This document shows, in pieces, positions 7,291 through 24,284 of a stretch of 64,000 nucleotides of DNA (positions are counted from its first letter, which is position 1; the number at the start of each line of letters is the position of its first letter). The position numbers were made by a program, and so were the translations under genes. The notes under the pieces were generated by a model. That model had not been told where the DNA came from, made no database searches, and saw only the letters and a program-made list of their open reading frames with translations. This DNA is from Vibrio marisflavi CECT 7928 (GTDB taxonomy: Bacteria; Pseudomonadota; Gammaproteobacteria; Enterobacterales; Vibrionaceae), in contig NZ_CAKLDM010000002.1 in the NCBI RefSeq assembly GCF_921294215.1, positions 1,860,001 to 1,924,000 of the forward strand. Reading direction: 5' to 3'.

Positions 7291-8556
7291 CTATTTTCCC
7301 TTTGATTCCCAATGCTCTAAAACCATTCCGACAGTGAAAAATGAACCAACAACAATAATGACTTCATCCGACGTTACCTGTGTCAACGCTGATTCAAATG
7401 CAGCTACTGGATCGTCATATTGCTGAACGTTCCCTGATAAATGTTGACACAGGTCCTGCGCAGTTGCAGCGCGAGGGCCTTGCAGTGAAGCGGGGTACCA
7501 TTTATCTACAACATGAGAAAGCTCAGACAGTGTTGCTGAGATATCTTTGTCTTCAAGCATAGCAACAACGGCATGGATGGTTTTATCTGGGTAACGCTTT
7601 TGGAGTTCCTCACCTAGATACTTCGCAGAGTGAGGGTTATGCGCCACATCTAACAATATCGTCGGAGCATCGTTAATAAGCTGCATTCTGCCAGGTAGCG
7701 TTGCTTTAGATAACCCGTCGACCACATCGACATCACTAATTTCTAACTCTGAAGCACCTAACGCCATTAAAGCAGTAGCTGCATTCTGCAATGGTAGGTT
7801 TGGAATTGGTAAATCTTCAACTACGAACGAACCACTATTCCAGCGCCACTTGCCATCACCGACAAGCTTGTAATCAAATTGGATTCCAACTTGGTAGAAT
7901 TCAGCACCAATATCATCAGCATGAGCAGGCACTGTGCTTGGTGGTTTTGGCTGACCACAGATAGCTGGCTTACCCGAGCGGAATATACCTGCTTTCTCAA
8001 AGCCGATAACGTTAATATCATCACCAAGCCAATCCACATGATCAATAGCTAAACTGGTAATAACGGATACGTCATGGTCAACAACATTGGTTGCATCAAG
8101 CCTTCCGCCAAGGCCAACTTCAAGTAAAACAACATCGACATCGTAATCTTTGAAAAGGTAGAGTGCGGCTAAGGTGCCGTACTCGAAATAGCTAAGACTA
8201 ACTTGCTCTCTCTGCTTTTCGATGAAATCAAATGCTCTAGAATGTTCTTCATCGGGTAACTCTTTACCATTGATTCGAACACGCTCATTGTAGCGAATAA
8301 GATGTGGAGAACTATAGACACCAACACGGTAGCCCGCTTCTAACAGAATCGCTTCCATTATTGCGCACGTAGAACCTTTGCCATTTGTTCCAGCAACGGT
8401 AATCACTTTTTTCCCTGGATGGGTCAGGTTGGCATGTCTTGCTACAGTCTCTGCACGCTCTAATCCAAGATCGATAGCACTGGAGTGAATATTTGATAGG
8501 TATTCAAGCCACACCGACAGGGGCGATGTGGCATTAGGAGTAGAAGAGTCAGTCAT
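7291..8556 (-). CDS. folC: Bifunctional dihydrofolate synthase / folylpolyglutamate synthase
   Basis: 421 residues, usual length. The Mur-ligase-type P-loop VAGTNGKGSTCAI is near residues 54-66. Other family signatures are LEVGLGGRLDATNV and, in the C-terminal domain, LLDVAHNPHSAKYL. The cytosolic enzyme adds glutamate to dihydropteroate and then polyglutamylates folates, using ATP. It lies between accD and dedD, 45 bp from accD. Confidence 0.97.
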   Translation of the reverse strand: MTDSSTPNATSPLSVWLEYLSNIHSSAIDLGLERAETVARHANLTHPGKKVITVAGTNGKGSTCAIMEAILLEAGYRVGVYSSPHLIRYNERVRINGKELPDEEHSRAFDFIEKQREQVSLSYFEYGTLAALYLFKDYDVDVVLLEVGLGGRLDATNVVDHDVSVITSLAIDHVDWLGDDINVIGFEKAGIFRSGKPAICGQPKPPSTVPAHADDIGAEFYQVGIQFDYKLVGDGKWRWNSGSFVVEDLPIPNLPLQNAATALMALGASELEISDVDVVDGLSKATLPGRMQLINDAPTILLDVAHNPHSAKYLGEELQKRYPDKTIHAVVAMLEDKDISATLSELSHVVDKWYPASLQGPRAATAQDLCQHLSGNVQQYDDPVAAFESALTQVTSDEVIIVVGSFFTVGMVLEHWESKGK

Positions 8557-8601
8557 CTAACTTTAACCGAAAATTTAGTAGGTTATACGTTAGTGTCTAC
8601 T

Positions 8602-9528
8602 TTACCCTTTTTCGCTAGGTTCTGGTACAGAATAAGAAGGTTCATTTGGTGCATCGTTCATAGAAACAACCAAAGGTGACTTTTTATTCGTCATTTTAGC
8701 TAGCAGGCTACCAATTCTTTGACGCATCTCACGACGGTCAACAATCATGTCGATAGCACCGTGTTCAAGTAAGAACTCGCTACGTTGGAAGCCTTCTGGT
8801 AAATCTTCACGAACTGTTTGCTCGATAACACGACGACCAGCAAAACCAATTAGAGCGTTCGGCTCACCAATATTGATGTCACCTAGCATAGCCAAGCTTG
8901 CAGATACACCACCCATGGTAGGGTCAGTCATAACAGAAACAAACGGTAGGCCTTTAGAAGACAAACGTTCCAAAGCTGCACTCGTTTTTGCCATCTGCAT
9001 TAGAGACATAAGCGCTTCTTGCATACGAGCACCGCCACTAGCAGAAAAACAAACTAATCCGCAGTTTTTCTCGATAGCAGCTTCAACAGCGCGAACAAAG
9101 CGAGCACCGACTACTGAACCCATCGAACCGCCCATGAATGAAAACTCAAATGCGCAAGCAACAACAGGCATACCCAAAAGCTCGCCTTTCATTACTACTA
9201 GGGCATCTTTCTCACCACTGTTCTTTTGAGCAGTTGCAATGCGCTCTTTATATCGCTTAGAGTCTTTAAACTTCAGCTTATCTACTGGCTCAAGTTCGTT
9301 TGCGATTTCAGTACGTTCACCTTCATCTAAAAATGTTTCCAAGCGACGACGTGCTTTCATTCGCATGTGATGGTCACATTTTGGACATACTTCTAGGTTA
9401 CGCTCTAATTCAGCGTGGTACAGAACCTGTTCACATGAAGTACATTTGGTCCAAATTCCTTCAGGAATAGACGCTTTACGTGAACTAACTAGGTTACTTT
9501 TCTCTAAAATTTTCTCAAGCCAACTCAT
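8602..9528 (-). CDS. accD: Acetyl-CoA carboxylase carboxyltransferase beta subunit
   Basis: 308 residues. The N-terminal zinc ribbon has paired CxxC motifs (CTSC at about residue 29 and CPKC at about 48). The carboxyltransferase crotonase-like core includes [20 protein letters not shown] and [19 protein letters not shown]. With AccA it transfers carboxyl from biotin to acetyl-CoA to make malonyl-CoA. In E. coli the zinc ribbon also binds mRNA for autoregulation. A strong hairpin lies in the leader, 21 bp before the start codon. First gene of accD-folC-dedD. Confidence 0.98.
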   Translation of the reverse strand: MSWLEKILEKSNLVSSRKASIPEGIWTKCTSCEQVLYHAELERNLEVCPKCDHHMRMKARRRLETFLDEGERTEIANELEPVDKLKFKDSKRYKERIATAQKNSGEKDALVVMKGELLGMPVVACAFEFSFMGGSMGSVVGARFVRAVEAAIEKNCGLVCFSASGGARMQEALMSLMQMAKTSAALERLSSKGLPFVSVMTDPTMGGVSASLAMLGDINIGEPNALIGFAGRRVIEQTVREDLPEGFQRSEFLLEHGAIDMIVDRREMRQRIGSLLAKMTNKKSPLVVSMNDAPNEPSYSVPEPSEKG

Positions 9529-9548
9529 GGAAGACCTTTTCTTTCTAA

Positions 9549-9570
9549 TCTCTCGCTAACAGGCGAGAGA
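9549..9570 (-). promoter_or_regulatory. Hairpin in the accD leader
   Basis: Perfect 8-bp inverted repeat TCTCTCGC / GCGAGAGA with a 6-nt loop, 21 bp upstream of the accD ATG. There is no U-run, so it is not an obvious terminator. It could influence translation initiation or be a binding site; function inferred only from position. Confidence 0.4.
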
Positions 9571-9824
9571 AACTAATTCGACATTAATGCGCAGAGGATT
9601 AAAGCATATATAAGGCAACCTGTAGACAAAAAACTGGTTGTACCTATATTTATTACTTATTGTCTCGCACCAAACATACTCACATGGAGCAATTCATTTT
9701 GGGTTAGATAAGCTTAACCTTGGTTTAATAAAACAGAAATAGTTTTGTGTTTAGAGTATTGTAACTTTTTAATAGTCGAATATTCATCCACAAAAAAGCT
9801 CTGTTTATTAATAACGGCCTTCGA

Positions 9825-10622
9825 TCAGTCATCTAACAAAAATAATGGACCTAAAGGAGCACTCGGCAGGCCAAACTCATCTGGATAATCTACATCCACT
9901 AGATATAGCCCCCCAGCTTTCGCAGTCGCACCAGCCAGTTTTCGATCCTTTTGCTGCAGCAGCCAATGAATCCACTCTGGAGGTTGCTCTCCTTTACCCA
10001 CTACTATCAAGCTTCCCGCGATGTTTCGAACCATATGATGAACAAACGCGTTTGCTTTAATATCAATCACAATGTACTGACCATGTCGAGTCACATTAAG
10101 GTGCATAATATTGCGCCAAGGACTACGAGACTGACAATGCACTGCTCTAAAAGAAGTAAAATCGTTCTCACCCAACAGGTATTGACCAGCTAAGTGCATT
10201 TTTTCCGCATCTAAATCACCATGATAGTGACTTACACCACTGCCCAGAATAGCAGGGCGGAGATTACTATTAAAAATAATGTAGCGATAACGTCGTGCGG
10301 TTGCCGAAAAACGAGCATGAAACTCATCTGAAACTTCTGTGCTCCATCGCACCGCTATGTCTTTTGGCAAATTCGCATTTGCACCCATTGTCCAAGCAAT
10401 AGGTTTGCGTACTGCACTAGAGTCGAAGTGGACAACCTGCCCTGTACCATGCACGCCAGCATCTGTTCGGCCTGCACATTGAACCTCTATCTCATGATTT
10501 GCAACAACACTAAGCGCTTTTTCTAGTTCTTGTTGCACACTGCAGACTTCTTTTTGCCTCTGCCACCCAAAGTAACGAGTACCGTCGTACTCAATACCCA
10601 AAGCTATTCTCATTTCGAGCAC
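9825..10622 (-). CDS. truA: tRNA pseudouridine(38-40) synthase
   Basis: 265 residues, typical for TruA. The catalytic Asp is in [15 protein letters not shown] (about D54), and the family motif [18 protein letters not shown] is present. It isomerises U38-U40 in the anticodon arm of many tRNAs. A start at [11 protein letters not shown], three codons later (10613), is also plausible. Between it and accD (9529-9824) I see only the accD hairpin and AT-rich promoter-like DNA. Confidence 0.97.
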   Translation of the reverse strand: MLEMRIALGIEYDGTRYFGWQRQKEVCSVQQELEKALSVVANHEIEVQCAGRTDAGVHGTGQVVHFDSSAVRKPIAWTMGANANLPKDIAVRWSTEVSDEFHARFSATARRYRYIIFNSNLRPAILGSGVSHYHGDLDAEKMHLAGQYLLGENDFTSFRAVHCQSRSPWRNIMHLNVTRHGQYIVIDIKANAFVHHMVRNIAGSLIVVGKGEQPPEWIHWLLQQKDRKLAGATAKAGGLYLVDVDYPDEFGLPSAPLGPLFLLDD

Positions 10623-10710
10623 TCATAAAAAACAGGGCGAGAAGTATATACCTAAAACCACATACGATGCCAATTTTGCTTAATTTAATTGCAATCTGGC
10701 ACATAATGTA

Positions 10711-10741
10711 ATGCCCAAGCAACCAAAAGTTACTTGGGCAT
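10711..10741 (-). terminator. Hairpin after fimV/hubP (probable terminator)
   Basis: A 13-bp stem (10711-10723 with 10729-10741, one G-U pair on the minus-strand RNA) with a 5-nt loop, 28 bp after the fimV stop. The following minus-strand sequence is AT-rich but lacks a clean U-run. Confidence 0.5.
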
Positions 10742-10768
10742 AAATTGTAAATTAGCTTAGCGATACAA

Positions 10769-16657
<5,889 letters not shown>

Positions 16658-16819
16658 ATAAGGCTCAGCTATGTGCTCTATACAATTAATAATAATATGA
16701 ACTGTTAAATATATCGGATAAAACTGTTAAAACTATAGGATGGTTGGCAATTTTTATTGGACAAAGACAATAACCTCGGCAATCTCACACATTTTCATCA
16801 CCCAATCGCCTCTAATTAC

Positions 16820-16847
16820 AAAAAAGCCCCACTATGACAGCGAGGCT
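16820..16847 (-). terminator. Rho-independent terminator after asd
   Basis: In minus-strand RNA, AGCCUCGC pairs with GUGGGGCU (16840-16847 with 16825-16832, two G-U pairs) across a 7-nt loop, followed by UUUUUUGUAA. It lies 30 bp after the asd stop. Confidence 0.75.
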
Positions 16848-16876
16848 CTACATTTTAACTTAGCTAACTGTAAGAT

Positions 16877-17890
16877 TTAAAAGTAATCGCGAATCAAAAC
16901 TTCCGCAATTTGTACCGCATTCGTCGCGGCGCCTTTTCTCACATTATCAGCAACTACCCAAAGGTTTACGCCACTGTGATGACTAATGTCGTTACGGATA
17001 CGCCCAACTAATACATGATCTTTGCCGCCCGCATCACGCACTTGCGTTGGAAAGTCTTCGCCATGGAACACTTCAATGCCTTCTGCGCTTTCTAGCAACT
17101 GAGTAACTTCTTCTGCATCAATTGGTGCACGGGTTTCAATATGCACAGCTTCCGCGTGGCCGTAGAAAACAGGCACTCGAACACATGTTGGGTTCACCAT
17201 AATGGAAGAGTCATTGAAGATTTTCTGTGTTTCCCAAACCATCTTCATCTCTTCTTTGGTATAACCGTTATCCATAAACTTATCGATTTGTGGAATACAG
17301 TTAAACGCAATCTGTTGAGAAAATGCTTCAGGCTCTGCCGGCTTACCATTTAGTAGCTTAGCTGTCTGACCTGCCAACTCATCAATGCCCGCTTTGCCAG
17401 CACCTGCAACAGATTGGTAAGTGGATACGTTAATACGGTCGATACCAACTGCATCGTGGATTGGTTTTAATGCCACCAGCATCTGAATTGTTGAGCAGTT
17501 TGGGTTAGCGATAATATTCCGATTGCGAAACTCTGCAACAGCTTCCGGGTTAACTTCTGGCACAACTAGTGGAACGTCATATTCATAGCGAAAGTGCGAG
17601 GTATTATCGATAACAACTACGCCTTCATCGGCAGCAATCGGAGCCCACTTTTCTGATAAAGAACCACCGGCGGAAAACAGTGCAATATGTGCTTGTGACC
17701 AGTCGAATTCTTCAACATTTTGTACCGCTACTGTCTTCCCATTAAAACGGTATGTTTTGCCTTCACTGCGCTCACTGGCAAGCAAGTAAAGCTCGCCAAC
17801 TGGAAAGTCTCTTTCTTGAAGAACTTCAATTAGAGTTTCTCCAACTGCGCCTGTTGCGCCTAAAATTGCAATATTGAACTGTTGGCTCAT
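16877..17890 (-). CDS. asd: Aspartate-semialdehyde dehydrogenase
   Basis: 337 residues. The N-terminal NADP-binding motif is [13 protein letters not shown], and the active-site Cys is present in [10 protein letters not shown] (about C132). It makes aspartate semialdehyde for lysine/diaminopimelate, threonine and methionine synthesis. In E. coli the gene between pdxB and truA is usg, a homolog regarded as non-dehydrogenase; here the catalytic Cys is kept, so the gene should be a working Asd, possibly one of two in the genome as reported for V. cholerae. It overlaps the pdxB stop by 4 bp. Confidence 0.92.
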   Translation of the reverse strand: MSQQFNIAILGATGAVGETLIEVLQERDFPVGELYLLASERSEGKTYRFNGKTVAVQNVEEFDWSQAHIALFSAGGSLSEKWAPIAADEGVVVIDNTSHFRYEYDVPLVVPEVNPEAVAEFRNRNIIANPNCSTIQMLVALKPIHDAVGIDRINVSTYQSVAGAGKAGIDELAGQTAKLLNGKPAEPEAFSQQIAFNCIPQIDKFMDNGYTKEEMKMVWETQKIFNDSSIMVNPTCVRVPVFYGHAEAVHIETRAPIDAEEVTQLLESAEGIEVFHGEDFPTQVRDAGGKDHVLVGRIRNDISHHSGVNLWVVADNVRKGAATNAVQIAEVLIRDYF

Positions 17891-19020
17891 TGTGTTACCT
17901 CTATTTGAAATCCTAATTTGTGTAAAGGTTGTAGGTTACATTCTTCACGTCCTACAAGGGTCACGGCTCCAAACTCGCGGCGATCCCAATAATTTTTTCT
18001 CATGCTATCAAACGCGCCCGGTTTATGGATTTCACGTCTAAATAGCGCATCATCTTTACGAACATCGTAGATAAGTTGAGTGAGATTGTGCAAAACATTC
18101 TCATCCCAAGCTCTATCTAACCTAACTTCGGGCACTGGTGCTGTTGGAAGCAGGTCATTCGCAGAAGCTGTTAAGTCTTTATCTAAAAACTGGCAGAATC
18201 GATTGAATATTATCGTTGTTCCACGCGCTTTTCCTTCTAACCCATAACCGGCCACATGTGGGGTTACAAACGCTAGTAAGGGCAGCAACTCCATATCAAC
18301 TTCCGGCTCATATTCGAATACGTCAAGTGCCGCTGTAAAGCCGTCATTTTTCAGCAACCGAGATTTAAGCGCTTGGTTGTCTACTACTGGCCCACGAGCA
18401 GCATTGATAAGAATTTGGTCATCACGAAAAGCTAAAAGCCTATTTTCATCAATCAAGTGGTGAGTCGGATGCTCTCCATCTTTAGTGATCGGCACATGCA
18501 AAGTAACGATGTCTGACTGAGCTAAAAGCTCATTAATTTCTGTGAACTCTCGGCTGTCACCAGCTTGCTGTTTCGGTGGGTCATTCAATAAGACTTTTAA
18601 TCCCAAGCCCGATAAACAGTCGTATAAATAACTACCTACTTGCCCAGCACCAATGATGCCGATTGTTTTATCGAAAATAGAAAAGCCTTTCTGCTGAGCC
18701 AAAACCATCATTACGCTCAACGCATACTCGGCAACACCGACTTTGTTGCACCCCGGCGCCGCAGTAAAATGGATCCCCTTTTCGCGAAGAAGAGCTTGAT
18801 CTACGTGATCCATTCCTGCTGTTGCAGTCCCAACAAATTTAAGCTTGTTGGCTTTCTCAAGTAACTCTTGATTAACTTTGGTGACAGAACGAATCATTAA
18901 GGCATCAATATCTACCAGATCATCGCTGGTTAGCGAACGCCCTGGCTTCAAAATAACTTCACCTAGCTGACTAAACAAAGAATCAGCGTAAGGCATATTT
19001 TCATCGACAAGAATTTTCAT
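17887..19020 (-). CDS. pdxB: Erythronate-4-phosphate dehydrogenase
   Basis: 377 residues. D-2-hydroxyacid dehydrogenase family with NAD-binding [12 protein letters not shown] (about 124-135), the substrate-side [15 protein letters not shown], and a C-terminal PdxB dimerisation domain ([13 protein letters not shown] ... [14 protein letters not shown]). It performs the second step of DXP-dependent pyridoxal phosphate synthesis. It overlaps asd, probably forming a pdxB-asd transcript. Its start is 156 bp after the fabB stop, with a terminator between. Confidence 0.97.
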   Translation of the reverse strand: MKILVDENMPYADSLFSQLGEVILKPGRSLTSDDLVDIDALMIRSVTKVNQELLEKANKLKFVGTATAGMDHVDQALLREKGIHFTAAPGCNKVGVAEYALSVMMVLAQQKGFSIFDKTIGIIGAGQVGSYLYDCLSGLGLKVLLNDPPKQQAGDSREFTEINELLAQSDIVTLHVPITKDGEHPTHHLIDENRLLAFRDDQILINAARGPVVDNQALKSRLLKNDGFTAALDVFEYEPEVDMELLPLLAFVTPHVAGYGLEGKARGTTIIFNRFCQFLDKDLTASANDLLPTAPVPEVRLDRAWDENVLHNLTQLIYDVRKDDALFRREIHKPGAFDSMRKNYWDRREFGAVTLVGREECNLQPLHKLGFQIEVTQ

Positions 19021-19110
19021 TTGGTTACTCGAAGAGTTGCAATTACTGGGATTGTGCTAAAAAGCATTGTGACTGTCGAGCAAAAGCTATCACTATATCC
19101 AAACAAACAC

Positions 19111-19144
19111 AAAAAATGCCCACTTTCGAAAGAAAGCAGGCATT
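19111..19144 (-). terminator. Rho-independent terminator after fabB
   Basis: A 13-bp stem with two G-U pairs in minus-strand RNA (AAUGCCUGCUUUC with GAAAGUGGGCAUU), a short loop, then UUUUUU. It lies 33 bp after the fabB stop. Confidence 0.88.
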
Positions 19145-19176
19145 CTAGTAAAAAATTGCTTTAATCGTCTAGACGA

Positions 19177-20388
19177 TTAGCCTTGGTACTTCTTCAGTAC
19201 TAGCGTCGCGTTTGTACCACCGAAACCAAAGCTGTTAGACATAACTGTTGTGAGTTCTTGCTCACGCGCTTCAGTAACGATATCTAAACCTTCAGCAGCT
19301 TCATCTAAGTTTTCGATGTTGATGCTTGGAGCGATAAAGTTGTTATCTAACATTAAAGTAGAGTAAATCGCTTCATGAACACCAGCAGCACCTAGAGCGT
19401 GACCGGTCATTGCTTTCGTTGCTGAGATTGCTGGGCTATTTCCGCCAAAGACTTCTTGAATCGCGCCTAATTCTTTTACATCTCCAACAGGAGTCGATGT
19501 ACCGTGAGTATTCACGTAGTCTACGCTATCAACATTTTGCATTGCCATCTTCATACAACGTACTGCGCCTTCACCAGATGGAGCAACCATGTCGTAACCA
19601 TCAGACGTTGCGCCGTAACCTACGATCTCGCCATAGATTTTCGCGCCACGAGCAAGTGCATGCTCCAACTCTTCAACAACGACCATACCGCCACCACCAG
19701 AGATAACGAAACCATCACGATCTGCATCGTAAGTACGTGATGCTTGATCAGGGTTATCGTTGTACTTAGTAGAAAGTGCACCCATTGCATCGAACATCAT
19801 AGTCAGAGACCAATCAAGCTCTTCACCGCCACCAGCGAATACTACGTCCTGTTTACCAAGCTGGATCAGTTCCATTGCGTGACCAATACAGTGTGCAGAT
19901 GTTGCACATGCTGAACTCATTGAGTAGTTCACACCACGGATTTTAAATGGAGTCGCTAGACAAGCAGATACTGTTGACGCCATTGTACGAGGAACCATAT
20001 AAGGGCCAACGCGCTTTACGCCTTTCTCACGTAGAATATCTACTGCATTGACTTGGTTTAGCGACGATGCGCCACCTGAACCTGCAACGATACCTGTGCG
20101 ATCATTAGAAACTTGCTCTTCTGTTAAGCCAGAATCTGCGATTGCTTGCTCCATTGACAAATATGCAAACGCCGCCGCATCACCCATAAAACGCATTTTT
20201 TTGCGATCGATATGGTCAGCAGGGTTCATTTTTAGGTCGCCCCAAACTTGAGAGCGCAAGCCATTTTCCTTGAACTGCTCAGAAGCGTTAATACCTGATT
20301 TACCTGCTTTTAGAGACGCTAAAACCTCTTCGACGTTGTTACCGATACTCGAAACAATACCCATACCGGTGATTACGACACGTTTCAT
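19177..20388 (-). CDS. fabB: 3-oxoacyl-ACP synthase I
   Basis: 403 residues. The Cys-His-His thiolase-fold triad is visible: SSACATSAH (about C161), [11 protein letters not shown] and [12 protein letters not shown]. The ending [15 protein letters not shown] is typical. KAS I elongates acyl-ACP and is needed for unsaturated fatty acid synthesis. It is transcribed divergently from mnmC across about 170 bp, as in E. coli. A FadR-like half-site lies in this gap but is too weak to call. Confidence 0.97.
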   Translation of the reverse strand: MKRVVITGMGIVSSIGNNVEEVLASLKAGKSGINASEQFKENGLRSQVWGDLKMNPADHIDRKKMRFMGDAAAFAYLSMEQAIADSGLTEEQVSNDRTGIVAGSGGASSLNQVNAVDILREKGVKRVGPYMVPRTMASTVSACLATPFKIRGVNYSMSSACATSAHCIGHAMELIQLGKQDVVFAGGGEELDWSLTMMFDAMGALSTKYNDNPDQASRTYDADRDGFVISGGGGMVVVEELEHALARGAKIYGEIVGYGATSDGYDMVAPSGEGAVRCMKMAMQNVDSVDYVNTHGTSTPVGDVKELGAIQEVFGGNSPAISATKAMTGHALGAAGVHEAIYSTLMLDNNFIAPSINIENLDEAAEGLDIVTEAREQELTTVMSNSFGFGGTNATLVLKKYQG

Positions 20389-20560
20389 GTGACAATCCTA
20401 TAATTCTAAATTCTGCTAAATGATAACGAAGAAGGCTAACAGAAGTGGTCAGCTTTCCCAAGCAATCATATACTGATGTACCCCAAAAATCTGCATTTTC
20501 AAGCCTTTTAGGTATACAATCCCACCTTATATCGCCTATACCGACAAAACACAATTTATT

Positions 20561-22561
20561 ATGACTTCAATTAATAATGCCAAACTAGATTGGAACGATT
20601 CTGGGACTCCTGTCTCAGATGAGTTCGATGATGTTTATTTTTCTAACGTAAACGGTTTGGAAGAAACTCGCTATGTTTTTCTCAAGCAAAACAGGCTTCC
20701 AGAGCGCTGGGGGGAATTTAAGCATCGTCGTTTTGTCATCGCAGAAACAGGGTTTGGCACTGGACTAAACTTCCTCGCCACTTGGAAGGAGTTTGATGAA
20801 TATAGGAAGAACAACCCTTCAAGTAACACCAAAGAACTGCATTTTATTAGCTTTGAAAAGTATCCTCTACACGCTCAAGATTTATCTAAAGCTCATGCTA
20901 TGTGGCCAGAGTTAAAAGCTTACGCTGAGCAATTGCAAAAGTTCTACCCCATTACTATTCCAGAATGTCACAGAATCATTTTGGATGATGGTGCTGTCAC
21001 CCTCGACCTTTGGTTTGGTGATATAAAAGATTCTATGCCAATGGTACCGACATTAGAGAATGGTATCGTCGACGCTTGGTTTTTGGATGGATTTGCTCCG
21101 AGTAAAAACCCTGAGATGTGGAATCAAGCTTTGTTCAATAATATGGCGAAGCTTGCTAAAGATGATTGCACATGTGCCACTTTTACTGCTGCAGGTTTTG
21201 TGCGACGAGGACTTATCGACGCTGGCTTTGACATGAAGAAAGTCAAAGGTTTTGGCACGAAGCGCGAAATGATAGCAGGTGTCATTCAGAATAAGCCCAA
21301 AACTCGAACCATTAGCCCACACTACCACCGCCAAACTGTCAGCAATGCTAAAGATGTTGCCATTATTGGTGGCGGCATCGCGAGCGCTACACTCGCGAAA
21401 TCGTTATCAAGGAGAGGTATTAAAGTCACTCTGTACTGTGCAGATAGTCAGCCAGCTCAAGGGGCTTCTGGCAACAAGCAGGGGGCTATTTACCCACTCA
21501 TCAACGAATCACATACTGGCGTATCTCGAGTATTCGCTCCCGGGATGTTGTTCGCTAGGCAATTCATTGAGCAATGCAGCGAAGCAGTACCCTTTGATCA
21601 CAATTGGTGCGGCGTAACACAGCTTTTATGGGATAAGAAGTCTTCTGCTAAGTTAAATAAGATCGCGCAAGTTAAGTTACCCAAAGAGCTACTGGTAAAA
21701 CTGACTCCAGCCGAGACAAACCAAACGGTAGGTTTGCCCGTTGATATGGAAAGCTTGCACTACCCACTAGGTGGCTGGCTTTGCCCAGCTGAGTTGACCA
21801 GCAATTTACTACAGTCTCTCGCTGAGTCAGGTTCACTCAATGTTTGTTGGAATACTTCGATTGACCAACTTAATTGGAACCCTGATGAGAAACTTTGGAG
21901 CCTTAAATCTGGCGACAATGAAACTAAACATCAAGCCGTTGTTATTGCTAATGGACACAATTTCGATATTTACCAGCAGACAAAATATTTACCACTTGGC
22001 AAAGTAAAAGGCCAAGTTAGCCACATTCCGACTACCGAAAACTTATCCAAACTAAAGACCGTGCTTTGCTATGACGGCTACATGACTCCGCATAACCCGA
22101 AAACTAGCCAGCATTGCATTGGGGCTAGTTATGATAGAACTCATATAGATCAGCACTTTGACTTACAAGCTCAATTAGACAACGCAGAAAAACTAGCAAA
22201 CTGTATTCAAGATCAAGACTGGCCAAAAGAAGTTGACGTATCAGAGAATGCCTCTAGACAAGGAATTCGGTGCGTTAGTCGCGATCATCTGCCTTTTGTC
22301 GGCAATGTAGGAGACTTTAACCAGATCATCGATAATTTTGATCGCGGAGACAGCTCTCAGGAACTACCGCAATATAGTAATTTATATTGCTTACTTGGTC
22401 TTGGTTCAAGAGGGTTAAGCTCTTCTCCATTGATGGCGGAAGTCTTGGCCTCACAAATATGCGGCGACCCACTCCCCCTTCCAGCAGATGTTCTTGAAAG
22501 CATTCACCCCAGCAAAATGTGGGTAAGGAAGTTGTTGAAAGGAAAAGCTATTCAAAGATAA
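20561..22561 (+). CDS. mnmC: Bifunctional tRNA mnm5s2U biosynthesis protein MnmC
   Basis: 666 residues with two fused domains. The N-terminal SAM-dependent methyltransferase (about 1-245) has [15 protein letters not shown] and [15 protein letters not shown]. The C-terminal FAD oxidase (from about 266) starts with [17 protein letters not shown]. It finishes 5-methylaminomethyl-2-thiouridine at the wobble position of tRNAs: the oxidase removes the carboxymethyl group and the methyltransferase adds methyl. Length and order match the E. coli protein. Divergent from fabB. Confidence 0.97.
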   Translation: MTSINNAKLDWNDSGTPVSDEFDDVYFSNVNGLEETRYVFLKQNRLPERWGEFKHRRFVIAETGFGTGLNFLATWKEFDEYRKNNPSSNTKELHFISFEKYPLHAQDLSKAHAMWPELKAYAEQLQKFYPITIPECHRIILDDGAVTLDLWFGDIKDSMPMVPTLENGIVDAWFLDGFAPSKNPEMWNQALFNNMAKLAKDDCTCATFTAAGFVRRGLIDAGFDMKKVKGFGTKREMIAGVIQNKPKTRTISPHYHRQTVSNAKDVAIIGGGIASATLAKSLSRRGIKVTLYCADSQPAQGASGNKQGAIYPLINESHTGVSRVFAPGMLFARQFIEQCSEAVPFDHNWCGVTQLLWDKKSSAKLNKIAQVKLPKELLVKLTPAETNQTVGLPVDMESLHYPLGGWLCPAELTSNLLQSLAESGSLNVCWNTSIDQLNWNPDEKLWSLKSGDNETKHQAVVIANGHNFDIYQQTKYLPLGKVKGQVSHIPTTENLSKLKTVLCYDGYMTPHNPKTSQHCIGASYDRTHIDQHFDLQAQLDNAEKLANCIQDQDWPKEVDVSENASRQGIRCVSRDHLPFVGNVGDFNQIIDNFDRGDSSQELPQYSNLYCLLGLGSRGLSSSPLMAEVLASQICGDPLPLPADVLESIHPSKMWVRKLLKGKAIQR

Positions 22562-22566
22562 AACTC

Positions 22567-22588
22567 ACGCCAGCGAATCAGCTGGCGT
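22567..22588. terminator. Probable bidirectional terminator between mnmC and the FMN reductase
   Basis: Perfect 8-bp stem ACGCCAGC / GCTGGCGT with a 6-nt loop lies between two convergent genes, flanked by A-rich sequence on the plus strand's right side. U-runs are short, so efficiency is uncertain. Confidence 0.55.
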
Positions 22589-22605
22589 AAAAATCAAAGT
22601 CACTA

Positions 22606-23130
22606 CTAAGCAATTAGATTTGTCGCTTGCTTTAATTCATCTCGTATTTGTTGGTTGGTGATTTCACCCGATTCAGAATTAAAGTTGTCGTAAAAGCTAG
22701 GCACTGAAACTGACGCCTTCAAGTCAGCACCAAAGTGCGGTGCTGATGCAGTCGCAGCAGACAGCACCGATTGCGCACCGCCAGGGCCTGGTGATGTGGC
22801 CAAATAGATAGCAGGCTTGTCGTTAAATACCTTTCTTTCGATTCGGCTTGCCCAATCAAACAAGTTTTTGTAAGCGGCAGGATAATGTCCATTGTGTTCG
22901 GCATAAGAGATCACAAAGGCATCAGCAGTCGCGAGATCATCCAAGAATTCTTTCGCTCCCGCAGCATGGCCTATCTCTTTTTCCAGATCTTCACTAAACA
23001 TAGGAACATCATATTTATTTAAATCTAGAACAATTACTTCAGCTCCTTCGATTAAGTTAGCTGTGTAATTCGCGAGCGCTTTGTTGATAGATGTTGAGCT
23101 GGTACTTGCTCCGAATGCGATGATTTTCAT
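22606..23130 (-). CDS. NADPH-dependent FMN reductase family protein
   Basis: 174 residues with a flavodoxin-like fold. FMN phosphate loop GASTSSTSINKALA (about 7-20), the SYAEHNGHYPAAYKNLFDW segment that contacts the flavin ring in this family, and SPGPGGAQSVL. Members reduce FMN, quinones or chromate using NAD(P)H; the natural substrate here cannot be told from sequence. It is a single gene with its own upstream region, convergent with mnmC. Confidence 0.85.
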   Translation of the reverse strand: MKIIAFGASTSSTSINKALANYTANLIEGAEVIVLDLNKYDVPMFSEDLEKEIGHAAGAKEFLDDLATADAFVISYAEHNGHYPAAYKNLFDWASRIERKVFNDKPAIYLATSPGPGGAQSVLSAATASAPHFGADLKASVSVPSFYDNFNSESGEITNQQIRDELKQATNLIA

Positions 23131-23246
23131 GGTGTTACTCCTGCACGCTGATATTTGATTATTAGAATAGCAAAGCCATCACTCGCAACAACGGCAGAGA
23201 TTTCACCAACATGTTCGATAAATTCGAACAATGATTTTTCGTCGTT

Positions 23247-23510
23247 CTAAACTTGGCTAGCGAGCTCTTGCCATAAGTCACCAACGATCTGTTGATCTGC
23301 TGGAGACAACTCGCTGCGAGCACCATCTAGACTAGCAACAATACGTGCCTTGAGCTCGGCTAAATCTGCAATACCTTCTTCTTCACATGCAGCAGCAGAC
23401 AAAGAAATATGCCCACGAAGATAACCGCCAGCAAACAGTTCATCATCTGAAGCTGTCTCAATTCGTGCATCAATTAAATCCAATAACTTCTCTTCAATTT
23501 CAAATATCAT
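23247..23510 (-). CDS. yfcL: YfcL family protein
   Basis: 87 residues, acidic and mostly helical. The pattern SDDELFAGGYLRGHISL, then LSPADQQIVGDLWQEL, matches the YfcL family found next to yfcM/epmC and aroC in gammaproteobacteria. No biochemical role is known to me. It lies 26 bp downstream of epmC and is likely cotranscribed. Confidence 0.8.
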   Translation of the reverse strand: MIFEIEEKLLDLIDARIETASDDELFAGGYLRGHISLSAAACEEEGIADLAELKARIVASLDGARSELSPADQQIVGDLWQELASQV

Positions 23511-23536
23511 ATTTCTTTTAATCTCAATAAGGTGTA

Positions 23537-24067
23537 TTACTTCACTAGAAAATCTTGTGGGCTTAACTCTGGCGTAGAGTAAAATATGCGTAGTGCGTCA
23601 GACAACATTTTAACTCGTGTAGGCAACCCAACCTGCAATATGCTCAACACTTCTTGGTGTACTTTATTCATAAAAGACAGGCGGTCAGGCTCAAACTCAC
23701 CATGCAAGTTATCGCAGCTCACATTGAAGTTAAAGCCAGCACTTTTAGATAAAATCCACTCATAAGCCTGAGGACGAACTTCAACTTGCTCAAATTGCTT
23801 TTGCGTCGCTTCGTCACGGCCATCGGGTTCATACCAGTACCCAAAATCTTCTAACAATCTCCTTTTGGGGCCAGCAACACACCAATGTGCGATTTCATGT
23901 AATGCAGAAGCATAGAAACCACGAGCAAAAATGATCCGGTGAAAAGAGTTGCTTTCGTCAGCTGGCAAGTAAATGGGCTCATCACCACCAAGGACGAGTT
24001 TGGTGTTGTAGCTGTGATAAAAGGTATCGTTAAAAAGAGTAATTAGGTCTTGATACTGATGATTCAT
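23537..24067 (-). CDS. epmC: Elongation factor P hydroxylase
   Basis: 176 residues (formerly YfcM). The HExxH-like metal motif is ALHEIAHWCVAGPKRR (about 73-88), with a downstream acidic EVRPQAYEW. EpmC hydroxylates the beta-lysylated lysine of EF-P, the last step of the EpmA/EpmB pathway; epmA and epmB are outside this window. First of a two-gene unit with yfcL. Confidence 0.92.
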   Translation of the reverse strand: MNHQYQDLITLFNDTFYHSYNTKLVLGGDEPIYLPADESNSFHRIIFARGFYASALHEIAHWCVAGPKRRLLEDFGYWYEPDGRDEATQKQFEQVEVRPQAYEWILSKSAGFNFNVSCDNLHGEFEPDRLSFMNKVHQEVLSILQVGLPTRVKMLSDALRIFYSTPELSPQDFLVK

Positions 24068-24284
24068 GATGAATATACGTTACAAATTTCGCTGGTATTC
24101 TCTCTTTTTTCTTTGGCTAGGTAAACAGACAACCCGATACTCGCTGAAGATTAGCAATTCTTATGCGAAAATGGCTTTTATCCCTATAAAATCTCATTCG
24201 TCAAAAGTTATCTTTAGGCATACACTCTCGCTTCATTTTTATCGACTGAATTAACTAGGGTCCACCACCCTTTCGAGGTGCAGT

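Noticed and set aside
20444..20460. FadR-like half-site (GTGGTCAG) upstream of fabB
   Set aside because: Only one half of the palindrome fits; the second half is poor, so it is not supported.
24066..24254. 62-codon plus-strand ORF before the TRIC-like gene
   Set aside because: It starts inside the divergent epmC start region, has no ribosome binding site and no recognisable family.
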